Of a DNA stretch of 64,000 nucleotides, positions 17,154 to 26,581 are shown piece by piece. The position numbers and the translations under genes were made by a program. The stretch spans positions 1-64,000 of the forward strand of contig CALCWC010000026.1 of assembly GCA_937905985.1 (NCBI GenBank), written 5' to 3'. Each line of letters begins with the position of its first letter. The first letter of the stretch is position 1. This DNA is from an uncultured Verrucomicrobiales bacterium. GTDB taxonomy: Bacteria; Verrucomicrobiota; Verrucomicrobiia; Verrucomicrobiales; Akkermansiaceae. The notes under the pieces were generated by a model. The model did no database searches. It was not told the DNA's origin and saw nothing but the letters and a program-made list of their open reading frames with translations.

Positions 17154-17426
17154 TTAGTGTTTGAGGATTTCCACGAGCTCCCAGCGCTTGAGCGCGGACA
17201 GCGGGCGGGTTTCACGAATGCGGACCTTGTCGCCCAGCTTGGCCACCTCCTCGGCGTCGTGTGCGTAGAAGCGCTTGCTCTTCTTCACGATCTTCTTGAA
17301 GGTGGGATGGGGAACACGGGCCACGTACTCCACAACGATGGTCTTGCTCATCTTGGTGGAGACAACAACGCCGACGCGGGTCTTGCGAAGGCCCTGGGGC
17401 TTGGTTGTAGTAGTTTCTTCGCTCAT
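17154..17426 (-). CDS. rpsQ: 30S ribosomal protein S17
   Basis: This 90-residue primary 16S rRNA-binding protein shows the S17 core [39 protein letters not shown] and [24 protein letters not shown] Thr/Glu-rich N-terminal tail (MSEETTTTK) extends it slightly. It sits between rpmC and rplN as in most S10/spc clusters. Confidence 0.98.
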   Translation of the reverse strand: MSEETTTTKPQGLRKTRVGVVVSTKMSKTIVVEYVARVPHPTFKKIVKKSKRFYAHDAEEVAKLGDKVRIRETRPLSALKRWELVEILKH

Positions 17427-17447
17427 AATAAGTCCTTGGGTTCGGTG

Positions 17448-17660
17448 TTATGCTTCATCGGTCTTGGCGGAACCTTCACCGAGAACGGTGAGGGCACATG
17501 CGAGCTCCTTGCGCACGATGCGGGTGCGCTGGTTGTTCTCCAGCTGGCCGGTGGCCTTCTGGATGCGGAGGTCGAAGTACTCCTTGCGCAGCTCACGGAT
17601 GTGAGCCTGGAGCTCCTTGGCGGGCATACCGCGGAAGTCTTTGGCTTTCTTGACAGGCAT
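17448..17660 (-). CDS. rpmC: 50S ribosomal protein L29
   Basis: The 70-residue protein has the L29 two-helix pattern: MPAKELQAHIRELRKEYFDLRIQKATGQLENNQRTRIVRKELA. It lies at the polypeptide exit site, where it contacts trigger factor and SRP in E. coli. Spacing to rpsQ is 21 bases. Confidence 0.97.
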   Translation of the reverse strand: MPVKKAKDFRGMPAKELQAHIRELRKEYFDLRIQKATGQLENNQRTRIVRKELACALTVLGEGSAKTDEA

Positions 17661-17693
17661 AATATTGAATGGTGTTAGAGTTGATAATTCAGT

Positions 17694-18128
17694 TTAGGCC
17701 TGGGGCTCCACGCCCTGGCGGTAGACGAAACGCGTGCGGATGCCGAGCTTGTTGGAAGCAAGACGAAGAGCCTCCCTGGCAGCGGATTCTGTGACACCGC
17801 CCACCTCGAACATGATGTTGCCGGGGCGGCAGACGGCCACCCAGCCTTCCACGGCACCCTTACCCTTACCCATACGGGTGTCCGGCGGACGCTTGGTGAA
17901 GGACTTCTGCGGGAAGATGCGGATGTAGACGCGTCCGCGACGACGCAGGTAACGGTTGATGGCGATACGGCAGGCCTCGATCTGGTTGTTGGTGACCCAG
18001 CCGCGGGTGAGAACCTGCAGGCCGAAATCGCCGAAGGCCACGTAATCACCGCTGGTAGCATTGCCGCCGCGGTTGCCGCGGTGCATCTTGCGGTGGTTAC
18101 CCTTTACTCGTTTAGGCATTAAAGGCAT
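17694..18128 (-). CDS. rplP: 50S ribosomal protein L16
   Basis: The 144-residue protein has the L16 hallmarks: [61 protein letters not shown] and [29 protein letters not shown]. It takes part in tRNA accommodation near the peptidyl-transferase centre. The first of two ATGs (18128) is better placed behind AGGAG than the one three codons later. Confidence 0.98.
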   Translation of the reverse strand: MPLMPKRVKGNHRKMHRGNRGGNATSGDYVAFGDFGLQVLTRGWVTNNQIEACRIAINRYLRRRGRVYIRIFPQKSFTKRPPDTRMGKGKGAVEGWVAVCRPGNIMFEVGGVTESAAREALRLASNKLGIRTRFVYRQGVEPQA

Positions 18129-18167
18129 AGTATTATCTCCTTATTCGTTTAAATGTTTACTGGGGGT

Positions 18168-18938
18168 TCAGCCTTCGGTATGCTGGGGTTCCTGGCGTTC
18201 GCGGTTGTCGCGGCCGCCATCACGGCGGGGACGCGGGGCGCGCGGGCCACGGTCGCGGCTGTCACGGCGGGGGCCGTTGTTGCCGGCGTCCGGGCGCTTG
18301 TTGATCCAGCACTTGATGCCGATGAGACCGTACAGCGTGTGAGCCTCGGCAAAGCCGTAGTCAATCGGGGCGCGCAGCGTCTGCAGCGGCACCTTGCCCT
18401 CGCGGTACTGCTCGGCACGGGCGATATCAGCGCCACCCAAACGGCCGGCGCAACGCACGCGGATGCCTTCCGCACCAAAGTCCATGGCCACCTGCACGGC
18501 ACGCTTCATGGCGCGACGGAAGGAGACGCGGCGCTCCAGCTGGGTGGCGATGTTCTCAGCCACAAGCTGGGCGTCCAGCTCAGGCTGGCGGATTTCCATG
18601 ATGTCCAGCTTCACGGTGGCGCCGCAGCACAGCTTGGAGAGGGCGTCCGTAAGCTTGGCGATGTTCTCGCCCTTGGGTCCGATGATCATGCCGGGGCGGG
18701 CAGTGTGGATGGTCACACGCACGTTGTTCCAGGCACGCTCAATGGAGATGCGGGAGATGGCAGGGGTAGACCCCTTGAGGTCCTTGTTGAGGTTCGCGGT
18801 GTAGTCCTTGATGAACTTGCGAATCTTGATATCCTCGTGGAGCTTCGTGGCATAGTCCTTGCCCGTAGCATACCACTTGGAGCGCCAGTCCTTGGTGACG
18901 CTCAGACGGAATCCGATCGGATTTACTTTCTGTCCCAT
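18168..18938 (-). CDS. rpsC: 30S ribosomal protein S3 with long basic tail
   Basis: S3 helps form the mRNA entry tunnel. The product opens [24 protein letters not shown] and has the KH-domain loop [10 protein letters not shown] and the C-terminal [19 protein letters not shown] and [20 protein letters not shown]. After the conserved end, a tail of about 43 residues (213-256) is almost only Arg, Asp, Gly, Asn and Pro. Such disordered tails are variable between phyla. Total length is 256 against 233 in E. coli. Confidence 0.98.
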   Translation of the reverse strand: MGQKVNPIGFRLSVTKDWRSKWYATGKDYATKLHEDIKIRKFIKDYTANLNKDLKGSTPAISRISIERAWNNVRVTIHTARPGMIIGPKGENIAKLTDALSKLCCGATVKLDIMEIRQPELDAQLVAENIATQLERRVSFRRAMKRAVQVAMDFGAEGIRVRCAGRLGGADIARAEQYREGKVPLQTLRAPIDYGFAEAHTLYGLIGIKCWINKRPDAGNNGPRRDSRDRGPRAPRPRRDGGRDNRERQEPQHTEG

Positions 18939-18961
18939 AGTGTTATGTCAGTTAATGTTGG

Positions 18962-19300
18962 TTATGCCTCGGCGTTGGCGAGGATGATGGTGATGTGGGA
19001 TGTACGCTTGCGGATCACGTTTGCGGAACCGCGGGCGCGAGCCATGGTGCGGCGGAACGTGACGCCCTCGTCCACCATGACGCTCTTGAGTACGAGCTCG
19101 TCGGCGGAGAGGCCGTTGTTGTTCTCGGCATTGGCCACGGCGGACTTGAGCGTCTTATTCAGGAGATAAGCGCCCTTCTTGGGGGAGTAGCTGAGCACGT
19201 CGGTAGCCTGGGAGACAGACATACCCTGGACGGCTGCGGCCACGTCGCGCATCTTCTTGGCAGAGATGCGGGCATTTTTGTATACTGCTTTCACTTCCAT
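18962..19300 (-). CDS. rplV: 50S ribosomal protein L22
   Basis: The 112-residue product opens MEVKAVYKNARISAKKMRDVAA and has the beta-hairpin-loop region VMVDEGVTFRRTMARARGSANVIRKRTSHITIIL that lines the exit tunnel. The ATG at 19300 is chosen because upstream codons run into the intergenic region and have no L22 homology. The gene follows an inserted exported-protein gene rather than rpsS directly. Confidence 0.97.
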   Translation of the reverse strand: MEVKAVYKNARISAKKMRDVAAAVQGMSVSQATDVLSYSPKKGAYLLNKTLKSAVANAENNNGLSADELVLKSVMVDEGVTFRRTMARARGSANVIRKRTSHITIILANAEA

Positions 19301-19322
19301 TGGTGTTAGTATTTGTTGAAGG

Positions 19323-20036
19323 TTAATCGTTGGATTTGACAGAAACCATGTCACCTACGGCAACGGAGAGGGCGGGGTTGAGGTGCTGCTGCACCAGAAG
19401 CCCGGCCACGGATTTGCGCACATCGGTGACGATGGCCATCGCAATGGCCTGGTCGCCGCGTGAGATTTCCATGGTCATACCCACTTCCACCTTGCCCTCG
19501 CGGCCCGCGTTGATGACGATCAAGCCGGATTCGGAGTCGATGCTCAGCACCTTCGCCTCATCCACGGAACCGCCCGCCAGCTCGTCCGCCTTTGCGCGGC
19601 GCAGCCCCAGGGCCACGTCCAAATCACGCACAGCGGTCTCAAGCGTTTCACGCGCAGCCTGGTCTTCCACCAGCGCACTGCGCATGTAGGCCACCAGGGC
19701 AGCCGTGAGGCGCAGGGAGCTTTGACGCACGGCGTCCAGCTCTGCGCGCACGGATTCCAGCTGTGCGGCGGTTTCGATAAGCTTTTCCTCACGGTTGCCG
19801 AGGGCGGAGCCGCCCAGGGCTTCCATTCGGGAGCGGACCTCGCGGAGCTGCTTGCGTGCCTCGTCGGCATCCGCCCTAGCGATGGCGTAGCTCTCACGGA
19901 GGGTAGCGATCTGGCGCTCCAGCTGTCTGATCTTGGCGTCCTGGCCGGGGGTGGCGGCATCCTGCGCAAACGCCGCCGCACCCGCCACCGCAAGGGTGAG
20001 GGAGAGGAGGGAGATGCTGCGCAGGATGGTACCCAT
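19323..20036 (-). CDS. Exported coiled-coil protein inserted in the S10 operon
   Basis: This 237-residue protein has a signal peptide ending near AAAFAQ (about residue 25). A long coiled coil (about 32-130, regular Leu/Glu/Arg heptads such as KIRQLERQIATLRESYAIARADADEARKQLREVRSRM) follows. The C-terminal beta-rich domain (about 160-237) has the pattern VLSIDSESGLIVINAGREGKVEVGMTMEISRGDQAIAMAIVTDVRKSVAGLL, ending SVAVGDMVSV. Such tails occur in envelope proteins of Planctomycetes and Verrucomicrobia; none has a firm function I can name. It lies between rpsS and rplV with 24 bases to rpsS and 22 to rplV, on the same strand. Nothing suggests a separate promoter. Confidence 0.85.
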   Translation of the reverse strand: MGTILRSISLLSLTLAVAGAAAFAQDAATPGQDAKIRQLERQIATLRESYAIARADADEARKQLREVRSRMEALGGSALGNREEKLIETAAQLESVRAELDAVRQSSLRLTAALVAYMRSALVEDQAARETLETAVRDLDVALGLRRAKADELAGGSVDEAKVLSIDSESGLIVINAGREGKVEVGMTMEISRGDQAIAMAIVTDVRKSVAGLLVQQHLNPALSVAVGDMVSVKSND

Positions 20037-20060
20037 GGTCTGGTTTCTATCTAGTGTGGT

Positions 20061-20330
20061 TTACTTCTTGCCGATGCCGCCGTGGGCCTTGAAGATACGG
20101 GTGGGGGCAAACTCGCCGAGCTTGTGGCCCACCATGTTCTCCGTGACGTACACTGTGGCAAATGCCTTGCCCGTGTGCACCAGGAAGGTGAGGCCCACGA
20201 AGTCCGGAATCACCATGGAGGCGCGGCTCCACGTCTTGATCGGCTTGCGGTCCCCGCTCTGCAGCTGGGCGTCAACCTTGTCGAGAAGAGGCTGGCTTAC
20301 GAAGGGTCCTTTTTTGAGGGAACGTCCCAT
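20061..20330 (-). CDS. rpsS: 30S ribosomal protein S19
   Basis: The 89-residue product opens [11 protein letters not shown] and has the S19 pattern [54 protein letters not shown]. It binds 16S rRNA in the 30S head next to S13. It follows rplB as usual, but is separated from rplV by an unrelated gene. Confidence 0.98.
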   Translation of the reverse strand: MGRSLKKGPFVSQPLLDKVDAQLQSGDRKPIKTWSRASMVIPDFVGLTFLVHTGKAFATVYVTENMVGHKLGEFAPTRIFKAHGGIGKK

Positions 20331-20359
20331 TGTTCTAATCTATGGTTGAGGGTTGATGA

Positions 20360-21193
20360 TTACTTGGCGTTACGGCGCTGCACGATGAAGACATCGGAGG
20401 GCTTGCGGATACGGCGGGTCTTCTGGCCCTTGACATGTCCCCACGGGGACTTCAGGTGCTGGCGACCGCCACCGGACTTGGACTTACCCTCACCACCGCC
20501 GTTGGGGTGGTCCACAGGGTTCATGCACATACCGCGCACGGTGGGACGGATGCCCATCCAGCGGGTGCGGCCGGCCTTGCCGGAAGACTCGTTCATGTGC
20601 TGGGCGTTGCCCACCTGGCCGATGGTGCAGTAGCACTCCACGCGGAACTTGCGGACCTCGCCGGAGGGCATCTTGACCAGGGCGTACTCGCCGTCGCGGT
20701 TGGAGAGCACAGCCTGCTGGCCGGCGGAGCGGGCAATCTTGCCGCCCGTGCCGGGGCGCACCTCGATGTTGTGGATGGCGGTGCCCAGGGGCACGTTCTT
20801 CAGCGGCATGGCGTTGCCCACCTTGGGGGCCACGTTCTCACCGCTCTGAACCGTCATGCCCACGTTCAGACCCGCAGGGGCCAGAATGTAGCTCTTGGCG
20901 CCGTCCGGGTACTGCACAAGCGCAATGCGGCAGGTGCGGTTCGGATCGTACTCGATAGCCAGCACGGTGGCGGCGTCGCGGCGCGTGCGGCGGAAATCCA
21001 CCAGGCGGTAGTGGTACTTGTGGCCACCGCCGATGTGGCGGGTGGTGATGCGGCCGTTGTTGTTGCGGCCACCGCTCTTGCGGATCGGCTCCAGCAGGCT
21101 CTTCTCAGGCTTCGCCTTCGTGATCTCGTCGTACGAGGGCAGGATCTTGTAGCGGTTGGAAGGCGTGGTAGGCTTGAATGACTTGAGTGACAT
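20360..21193 (-). CDS. rplB: 50S ribosomal protein L2
   Basis: L2 is needed for subunit joining and for peptidyl-transferase activity. The 277-residue product opens [16 protein letters not shown] and carries the conserved [19 protein letters not shown], the [13 protein letters not shown] segment, and near the end [31 protein letters not shown], with the conserved His of HPNGGG. Confidence 0.98.
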   Translation of the reverse strand: MSLKSFKPTTPSNRYKILPSYDEITKAKPEKSLLEPIRKSGGRNNNGRITTRHIGGGHKYHYRLVDFRRTRRDAATVLAIEYDPNRTCRIALVQYPDGAKSYILAPAGLNVGMTVQSGENVAPKVGNAMPLKNVPLGTAIHNIEVRPGTGGKIARSAGQQAVLSNRDGEYALVKMPSGEVRKFRVECYCTIGQVGNAQHMNESSGKAGRTRWMGIRPTVRGMCMNPVDHPNGGGEGKSKSGGGRQHLKSPWGHVKGQKTRRIRKPSDVFIVQRRNAK

Positions 21194-21221
21194 AATAGCT
21201 TACTTGGTTGGGGGTTCCGGG

Positions 21222-21506
21222 TTATACGAGGTCCAGGCTCTCACCGGGCGCCAGGCGCACGTACGCCTTCTTCCAGGCGGGGGAGGTGCCGGCGGCCTTC
21301 GTGCGCTTGCGGCGCTCCTTGCCGTCATAGTTCGCGGTGCGGACGGAGACGGCCTTCTTGCCGAAAGCCTTCTCCACGGCCTTCTTGATGTCGACCTTGG
21401 TGGCCTTCACGTCCACCTCGAGCGTGATAACGCCGTTGGCCTCGTGAAGCACGGTCGCCTTTTCGGACACGCGCGGGTTCTTGATAACGTCGTAGATGTC
21501 GTTCAT
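21222..21506 (-). CDS. rplW: 50S ribosomal protein L23
   Basis: The 94-residue protein matches L23: DVIKNPRVSEKATVLHE, the VDVKATKVDIKKAVEKAFGKKAVSVRT core, then a basic loop. It binds domain III of 23S rRNA at the tunnel exit. It begins 2 bases after the rplD stop. Confidence 0.96.
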   Translation of the reverse strand: MNDIYDVIKNPRVSEKATVLHEANGVITLEVDVKATKVDIKKAVEKAFGKKAVSVRTANYDGKERRKRTKAAGTSPAWKKAYVRLAPGESLDLV

Positions 21507-21508
21507 GG

Positions 21509-22117
21509 TTACTTGGTGCGGTTGGCGATGGTTTCCAAGGCGGATTCAACGATGACGACCTTGCGGGCGTCAAGCAGTTGCTCCACGTTCACCTCTGCGG
21601 CAGACATGAGCAGCACGTCCGCAACGTTGCGGCCGGACAGCTTCGTCTTCTCGTCAAAGGACTCAGCAATGATAAGGATCTTCTTACCCTCGGCAATGGC
21701 GGCCACAGCGGCCACGAAGCTCTTGGTCTTGCCATCCTCCACGGAGAAGGAGGGAACGGTGACGACCTTGCCGCCGGAGATGATGTCGCCCAGCACGCGG
21801 CGGAGGGCCAGCTTGCGGGTGCTCTTGTTCACCTTCTTGGAGTAGTCGCACGGACGCGGGCCGAACACCACGCCACCACCCACGAAGATGGGGCTCTGGT
21901 GGTCGCCGTGACGAGCGTTACCCGTACCCTTCTGGCGATAGATCTTCTTGTTGTTACCGGCCACTTCGCCGCGGGTCTTGGTGTTGGCGGAGCCAGTGCG
22001 GCGGTTGGCGCGGTAGGCGGTCACCAGGTCATGCACGGCCTGGCTGCCCTTCTCCGGCCCCACGGTCACGATGTTGGCGGCGGTGGCGGCCTCGATTGTC
22101 ATTTGGTTAGCGGACAT
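21509..22117 (-). CDS. rplD: 50S ribosomal protein L4
   Basis: The 202-residue product shows the L4 exit-tunnel loop, KTRGEVAGNNKKIYRQKGTGNARHGDHQSPIFVGGGVVFGPRPCDYSKKVNK, and the RKLALRRVL helix. In E. coli L4 also regulates its own S10 operon by binding the leader; here the gene is not near the operon start because str genes precede it. Confidence 0.97.
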   Translation of the reverse strand: MSANQMTIEAATAANIVTVGPEKGSQAVHDLVTAYRANRRTGSANTKTRGEVAGNNKKIYRQKGTGNARHGDHQSPIFVGGGVVFGPRPCDYSKKVNKSTRKLALRRVLGDIISGGKVVTVPSFSVEDGKTKSFVAAVAAIAEGKKILIIAESFDEKTKLSGRNVADVLLMSAAEVNVEQLLDARKVVIVESALETIANRTK

Positions 22118-22143
22118 AGATAGGTTCTCCTAGTTCGTATGGT

Positions 22144-22788
22144 TTATTTGCCGGTCTTCTTCTTGGCGGGGCGGATGACCACGTAGGAACCCTTGGCACC
22201 GGGAACCGGGCCGGAAATGAGGATCACGTTGTCTTCCTTGCGCACCTGAACAACCTTGAGGTTCTGCACCGTGCGCTGCTCACTGCCCATGTGGCCGGGC
22301 ATCTTCTGGCCCTTCCACACGCGGGAGGGGGTGGCGCAGGCGCCCACGCCGCCGGTACGGCGGTGCATCATGGAGCCGTGGGCCATGGGGGAGCCGTGGA
22401 AGTTGTGGCGGCGCATGACACCCTGGAAGCCCTTGCCCTTGGAGGTGCCGATGACATCCACCCAGGCGCCTTCCTCAAAGAGCTCGCAGCCGGGATGGGC
22501 CGCGCCCTCTGCGGGCAGCTCGGAAGCCTCCACGCGGAACTCGCGCAGCAGCTTGGCCGGGGCAATGCCCAGCTTCTTGTAGTGGCCGGCCACAGGCTTG
22601 GAGAGGCGCTGCTCCTTCTGGGAGTCGAACGCGACCTGCACGGCGGTGTAGCCGTCCTTCTCGGCGGTCTTGACCTGGCCGAACGTGTTGCCGGCCACAT
22701 CGATGACGGTGACGGGGATCATGGCACCGGTCTCCTGGTTGAAGACGCGGGTCATGCCAACCTTTTTACCAATAAGTCCTAAAGACAT
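22144..22788 (-). CDS. rplC: 50S ribosomal protein L3
   Basis: The 214-residue product opens MSLGLIGKKVGMTRVF and has KGKGFQGVMRRHNFHG, the loop that approaches the peptidyl-transferase centre. The loop that in E. coli reads GQNQTPG reads GACATPS here, so the Gln methylated by PrmB in E. coli L3 has no counterpart in that stretch. The rest (VWKGQKMPGHMGSEQRTVQNL) is standard. Confidence 0.97.
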   Translation of the reverse strand: MSLGLIGKKVGMTRVFNQETGAMIPVTVIDVAGNTFGQVKTAEKDGYTAVQVAFDSQKEQRLSKPVAGHYKKLGIAPAKLLREFRVEASELPAEGAAHPGCELFEEGAWVDVIGTSKGKGFQGVMRRHNFHGSPMAHGSMMHRRTGGVGACATPSRVWKGQKMPGHMGSEQRTVQNLKVVQVRKEDNVILISGPVPGAKGSYVVIRPAKKKTGK

Positions 22789-22826
22789 GTTCGTAAATCA
22801 GAGTTGAGGGTTGATAATGTCAGGGC

Positions 22827-23135
22827 TTAGATCTTGATCATGATATCCACGCCGGCCGGCAGGTTGAGCTTCTTGAGCTCTTCCACCGTGCGGGAGGTCG
22901 GGTCGACGATGTCGAGCAGACGCTTGTGCGTGCGGATTTCAAACTGATCGGCAGATTTCTTGTTAACATGGACCGAGCGGTTCACAGAGAACTTCTCGAT
23001 ACGAGTCGGCAAAGGAATCGGCCCTGCGACTTTTGCACCTGTACGCTTGGCGGTCTCGACGATCTCCGAGGCGGAGTGGTCGATCGCGCGGCTGTCAAAT
23101 GCACGGAGACGGATGCGGATTTTGGGGCTTTGCAT
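22827..23135 (-). CDS. rpsJ: 30S ribosomal protein S10
   Basis: The 102-residue product has the S10 pattern [74 protein letters not shown]. It also serves as NusE in antitermination. It follows fusA directly, without tuf in between. Confidence 0.98.
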   Translation of the reverse strand: MQSPKIRIRLRAFDSRAIDHSASEIVETAKRTGAKVAGPIPLPTRIEKFSVNRSVHVNKKSADQFEIRTHKRLLDIVDPTSRTVEELKKLNLPAGVDIMIKI

Positions 23136-23172
23136 GAACGTGCGGTTATGTTTAGGTTAGTATTAGGTTGGT

Positions 23173-25356
23173 TTATTTGGCGTCACCACCACGGGCCTTG
23201 ACGATCTGAGCGACAAGGTTCGGGGGGACCTGTTCGAAGTGGGAGGGCTCCATGGAGTAGGAAGCGAGGCCCTTGGAAAGGGTGCGGATATCCGTGGAGT
23301 AGCCGAACATCTCAGCCAGGGGAACATTGGCGGTGAGAATGCACTCGGCGGCACGGTGCTCCATGTTGCTCACGTTGGCGCGGCGGCGGTTGAGGTCGCC
23401 CATGATATCGCCCTGGTTCTCGGCGGGGGTGGTCACCTCCACGCTCATGATGGGCTCCAGCAGCACGGGGCCGCACTTCACAAAGGCGTTCTTCATGGCG
23501 AAGATGGCAGCCATCTTGAAGGCGTTTTCGTTGGAGTCCACCTCGTGGTAGGAACCGTCCACCACGTCCACCTCCACGTCTTCCACGGGGTAACCGGCAA
23601 CGGTGCCGGAGTTCATGGCTTCGTTGAGGCCGGCGTACACGGCGTTCATGTACTCCTTGGGAATGGCGCCGCCCACCACCTTGTTGGCGATCTTGAGGCC
23701 GGAACCACGCTCGCCGGGACGCATGTCGATGATGACGTCACCGTACTGGCCGCGGCCGCCGGACTGCTTGACGAGCTTGCCCTGAACGTGCTCAACGGAC
23801 TTGGTGATGGTTTCGCGGTAGGCGATCTGGGGCTTGCCGGTGTTGGCCTCCACCTTGAACTCGCGCTTGAGGCGGTCGACGATAATGTCGAGGTGAAGCT
23901 CGCCCATGCCGGCGATAATGGTCTGGCCGGTCTCCTCGTCGGTCTTCACGCGGAAGGTCGGGTCTTCTGCGGAGAGGCGCTGAAGAGCGTTGGACATCTT
24001 CTCCTGGTCGGCCTTGGTAAGGGGTTCCACGGCCATGGAAATCACGGTGTCCGGGAAGGTCGGGGGCTCGAGCGTGTAGTCGAAGTCGTCGGAAGCCAGC
24101 GTGTCACCCGTGGTGGCATTCTTCAGACCCACGATGGCGGCGATGTCGCCGGAGTACACGGCGTCCACGTCCGTGTGCACGTTGGCCTGGATCTGGAGGA
24201 GACGGCCCACACGCTCGCGCTTGCGGGTGCGGGGATTGTACACGGTGTCGCCCTTGCGGATAACGCCGGTGTACACGCGGATGAACACCAGGGAGCCCAC
24301 GAACTTGTCGGCCCAGAGCTTGAACGCCAGGGCGATGGGCTTGTCCTCGTCGGAGGGGATGATTTCCTTGGTCTCGTAGGTCTCGTAGCCGTTTTCGTCA
24401 ATACCGTTGGAGATGGTGGAGGTCACGGTAGCCACCTTGGCCTCCAGCGGGGAGGGCAGATAGTCCACCACGGCGTCCAGCAGGGCCTGCACGCCCTTGT
24501 TCTTGAAGGCGGAGCCACCGGCAACGGGCACAAACTTGTTGGCGATGGTGGCGCGGCGGATGGCGGCCTTGAGCGTCTGGGCGTCAATCGGCTCCTCCAT
24601 CAGGAAGAGCTCGGCCAGCTCGTCGTCCACGTCGGCCACCTTCTCCTTGAGCTCCAGCAGGGCGGCCTCGGCCTCCTCCTTGAGCTCGTCGGGAATCTCG
24701 GTCACCTCGTAGGTGGAACCCAGGCGGTCGTTGTCGGAGTACATGATGGCCTTCTGGTTCACCACGTCAATCTGGCCGCGCAGCTGGTCCTCGGCGCCGA
24801 TGGGCACCAGGATGGAGGCGGCGTTGGCATGCAGCTTGTTGCGGATGCCGTCCAGCACGTTGGCGAAATTGGCGCCCGTGCGGTCCATCTTGTTGACGAA
24901 GCAGATGCGGGGCACGTTGTACTTGGTGGCCTGGCGCCACACGGTCTGGGTCTGGGGCTGCACGCCGGCCACACCGCAGAACACAACGATGGCACCGTCG
25001 AGCACGCGCAGGGATCGCTCCACCTCAGCGGTGAAGTCCACGTGCCCGGGGGTGTCAATCACGTTGAGCTGGAAGTTCTCGTTCTCGTAGATCTTGTAGC
25101 AACCCTCGGCAGGGAGCTGTTTCCAGTTGGTGGTGACGGCGGCGGAGGTGATGGTGATACCGCGCTCCTGCTCCTGCTCCATCCAGTCGGTCGTCGCAGA
25201 CCCTTCGTGGGTCTCGCCGATCTTGTGGATCATGCCGGTGTAGAAGAGGATGCGTTCGGAGAGCGTGGTTTTGCCACCGTCAATGTGAGCGGCGATACCG
25301 AAGTTGCGGTAGCGCTCAAGCGGGGCCTTGCGGTCGGGGCTGCTTACACTTGCCAT
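23173..25356 (-). CDS. fusA: Translation elongation factor G
   Basis: EF-G drives translocation at the cost of GTP. The 727-residue protein has all five domains. GTPase motifs are the P-loop AAHIDGGKTT (residues 22-31), RGITI, DTPGHVD and NKMD. The P-loop Ala of the usual HIDAGKTT is Gly27 here, a mild change that keeps the Lys and Thr. The C-terminal domains end normally. It sits between rpsG and rpsJ. Confidence 0.98.
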   Translation of the reverse strand: MASVSSPDRKAPLERYRNFGIAAHIDGGKTTLSERILFYTGMIHKIGETHEGSATTDWMEQEQERGITITSAAVTTNWKQLPAEGCYKIYENENFQLNVIDTPGHVDFTAEVERSLRVLDGAIVVFCGVAGVQPQTQTVWRQATKYNVPRICFVNKMDRTGANFANVLDGIRNKLHANAASILVPIGAEDQLRGQIDVVNQKAIMYSDNDRLGSTYEVTEIPDELKEEAEAALLELKEKVADVDDELAELFLMEEPIDAQTLKAAIRRATIANKFVPVAGGSAFKNKGVQALLDAVVDYLPSPLEAKVATVTSTISNGIDENGYETYETKEIIPSDEDKPIALAFKLWADKFVGSLVFIRVYTGVIRKGDTVYNPRTRKRERVGRLLQIQANVHTDVDAVYSGDIAAIVGLKNATTGDTLASDDFDYTLEPPTFPDTVISMAVEPLTKADQEKMSNALQRLSAEDPTFRVKTDEETGQTIIAGMGELHLDIIVDRLKREFKVEANTGKPQIAYRETITKSVEHVQGKLVKQSGGRGQYGDVIIDMRPGERGSGLKIANKVVGGAIPKEYMNAVYAGLNEAMNSGTVAGYPVEDVEVDVVDGSYHEVDSNENAFKMAAIFAMKNAFVKCGPVLLEPIMSVEVTTPAENQGDIMGDLNRRRANVSNMEHRAAECILTANVPLAEMFGYSTDIRTLSKGLASYSMEPSHFEQVPPNLVAQIVKARGGDAK

Positions 25357-25426
25357 AATGGTAATATGAATGTTTGGGGTTCAGAGATTACTTTTTGCGA
25401 AAAAACGAGAATCTTCCGCCGGCTGC

Positions 25427-25900
25427 TTACCAGCGGAAGTGAGCGAATGCACGGTTGGCCTGGGCCATCTTGTGCACGTCGTCGCGCTTGCGCACGGCGG
25501 CACCCTGGTTGGCGGCGGCTTCCTTGATTTCGTTTGCCAGAGCCTTGGCCATGGGAACGCCCTTGCGGTTGCGGGCGTAGTTGATGAGCCAGCGCATGGC
25601 CAGAGCCTCGGAACGGTCGGGAGCCACCTCCAGCGGCACCTGGTAGGTTGCACCGCCCACGCGGCGGCTCTTCACCTCCACGCGAGGCTTCGCGTTCTCG
25701 ATGGCGCGGGTCAGGACTTCAAGCGGGCTCACGGTGTCCGTTCCCTCGTTGGCGAGGTCGATCGCCTTGTAGACGATACGCTCAGCCAGGGAACGCTTGC
25801 CACCCAGCATCACCTTGCCGATAAGCTTGCCGACAAGGACGGAATCGTAACGGGAGTCACGATGTTCAATCTTCTTATAGACGCGTTTGCGACGGGCCAT
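25427..25900 (-). CDS. rpsG: 30S ribosomal protein S7
   Basis: S7 nucleates assembly of the 30S head. The 157-residue product has the S7 pattern MARRKRVYKKIEHRDSRYDS, LVGKLIGKVMLGGKRSLAERIVYKAI, the beta-hairpin RVEVKSRRVGGATYQVPLEV and RWLINYARNRKG. It is cotranscribed with rpsL (24 bases apart) and fusA. Confidence 0.98.
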   Translation of the reverse strand: MARRKRVYKKIEHRDSRYDSVLVGKLIGKVMLGGKRSLAERIVYKAIDLANEGTDTVSPLEVLTRAIENAKPRVEVKSRRVGGATYQVPLEVAPDRSEALAMRWLINYARNRKGVPMAKALANEIKEAAANQGAAVRKRDDVHKMAQANRAFAHFRW

Positions 25901-25924
25901 AACAGTATTCTATATTAGGGGTTC

Positions 25925-26311
25925 TTACTTCTTGGCGGCTTCCTTGGGGCGCTTGGCACCGTACTTCGAGCGGCCGCGGCGGCGCTTCTCTACGCCAAGG
26001 CAGTCCAGCGCGCCACGAACAATGTGGTAGCGCACACCGGGAAGGTCCTTCACACGGCCACCGCGCACCAGCACAATGCTGTGCTCCTGCAGGTTGTGGC
26101 CTTCACCGCCAATGTAGGCGATCACTTCTTCGCCATTGGTCAGGCGAACTTTTGCAACTTTACGAAGAGCGGAGTTCGGCTTCTTCGGCGTGCGGGTCAT
26201 CACCTGGAGGCAGACCCCGCGGCGCTGCGGGCAGCTGTGAAGAGCGCGAGACTTCGACTTCTCTTCCGGTACGGTTCGTCCCTTGCGGACGAGTTGATTG
26301 ATGGTCGGCAT
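25925..26311 (-). CDS. rpsL: 30S ribosomal protein S12
   Basis: The 128-residue product has the S12 pattern [43 protein letters not shown] and [24 protein letters not shown]. The Lys of TPKKPNS and the [10 protein letters not shown] loop are wild type, so streptomycin-resistance substitutions are not seen there. It is the first gene of the cluster. Confidence 0.98.
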   Translation of the reverse strand: MPTINQLVRKGRTVPEEKSKSRALHSCPQRRGVCLQVMTRTPKKPNSALRKVAKVRLTNGEEVIAYIGGEGHNLQEHSIVLVRGGRVKDLPGVRYHIVRGALDCLGVEKRRRGRSKYGAKRPKEAAKK

Positions 26312-26455
26312 GTTTCCTTCTAGTTTGTGGTTTTACGGGGCTTTGCCGGCAATCTTGCAAGCCCCTCTCCCTAGAGGAAACCTGCCGTTTTTCCGGCGGC
26401 GGACCCGATAGTTCCCTGCGTATTTTGCCTAATATGACGGCATGCAGGGGCGCTC

Positions 26456-26483
26456 ATTCTACCCGTTTTTTCCCATTTGGCAA
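26456..26483 (-). promoter_or_regulatory. Promoter of the ribosomal cluster
   Basis: Read on the minus strand: TTGCCA (26478-26483), a 16-base spacer and TAGAAT (26456-26461). Upstream (26485-26530) is a long A/T-rich tract, which fits an UP element expected at a ribosomal promoter. The leader is about 137 bases. Confidence 0.7.
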
Positions 26484-26581
26484 GCCTTTTTTTTTAAATT
26501 TTGGATTTTTTTTGCTTTTTTCATAATGCTTAAGATAGGTTAAATAATAGCACGCCGCCGGAATATATGATTTTTTTGGGA

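Noticed and set aside
23173..25356. Gly27 in the EF-G P-loop (usual Ala) as a resistance or functional change
   Set aside because: The catalytic Lys and Thr are kept, and small residues are tolerated at this place. Nothing links it to fusidic-acid resistance sites.
23239..25527. A 762-codon plus-strand frame opposite fusA
   Set aside because: EF-G motifs on the other strand are unambiguous; the shadow reads as repeated His, Gly and Val.
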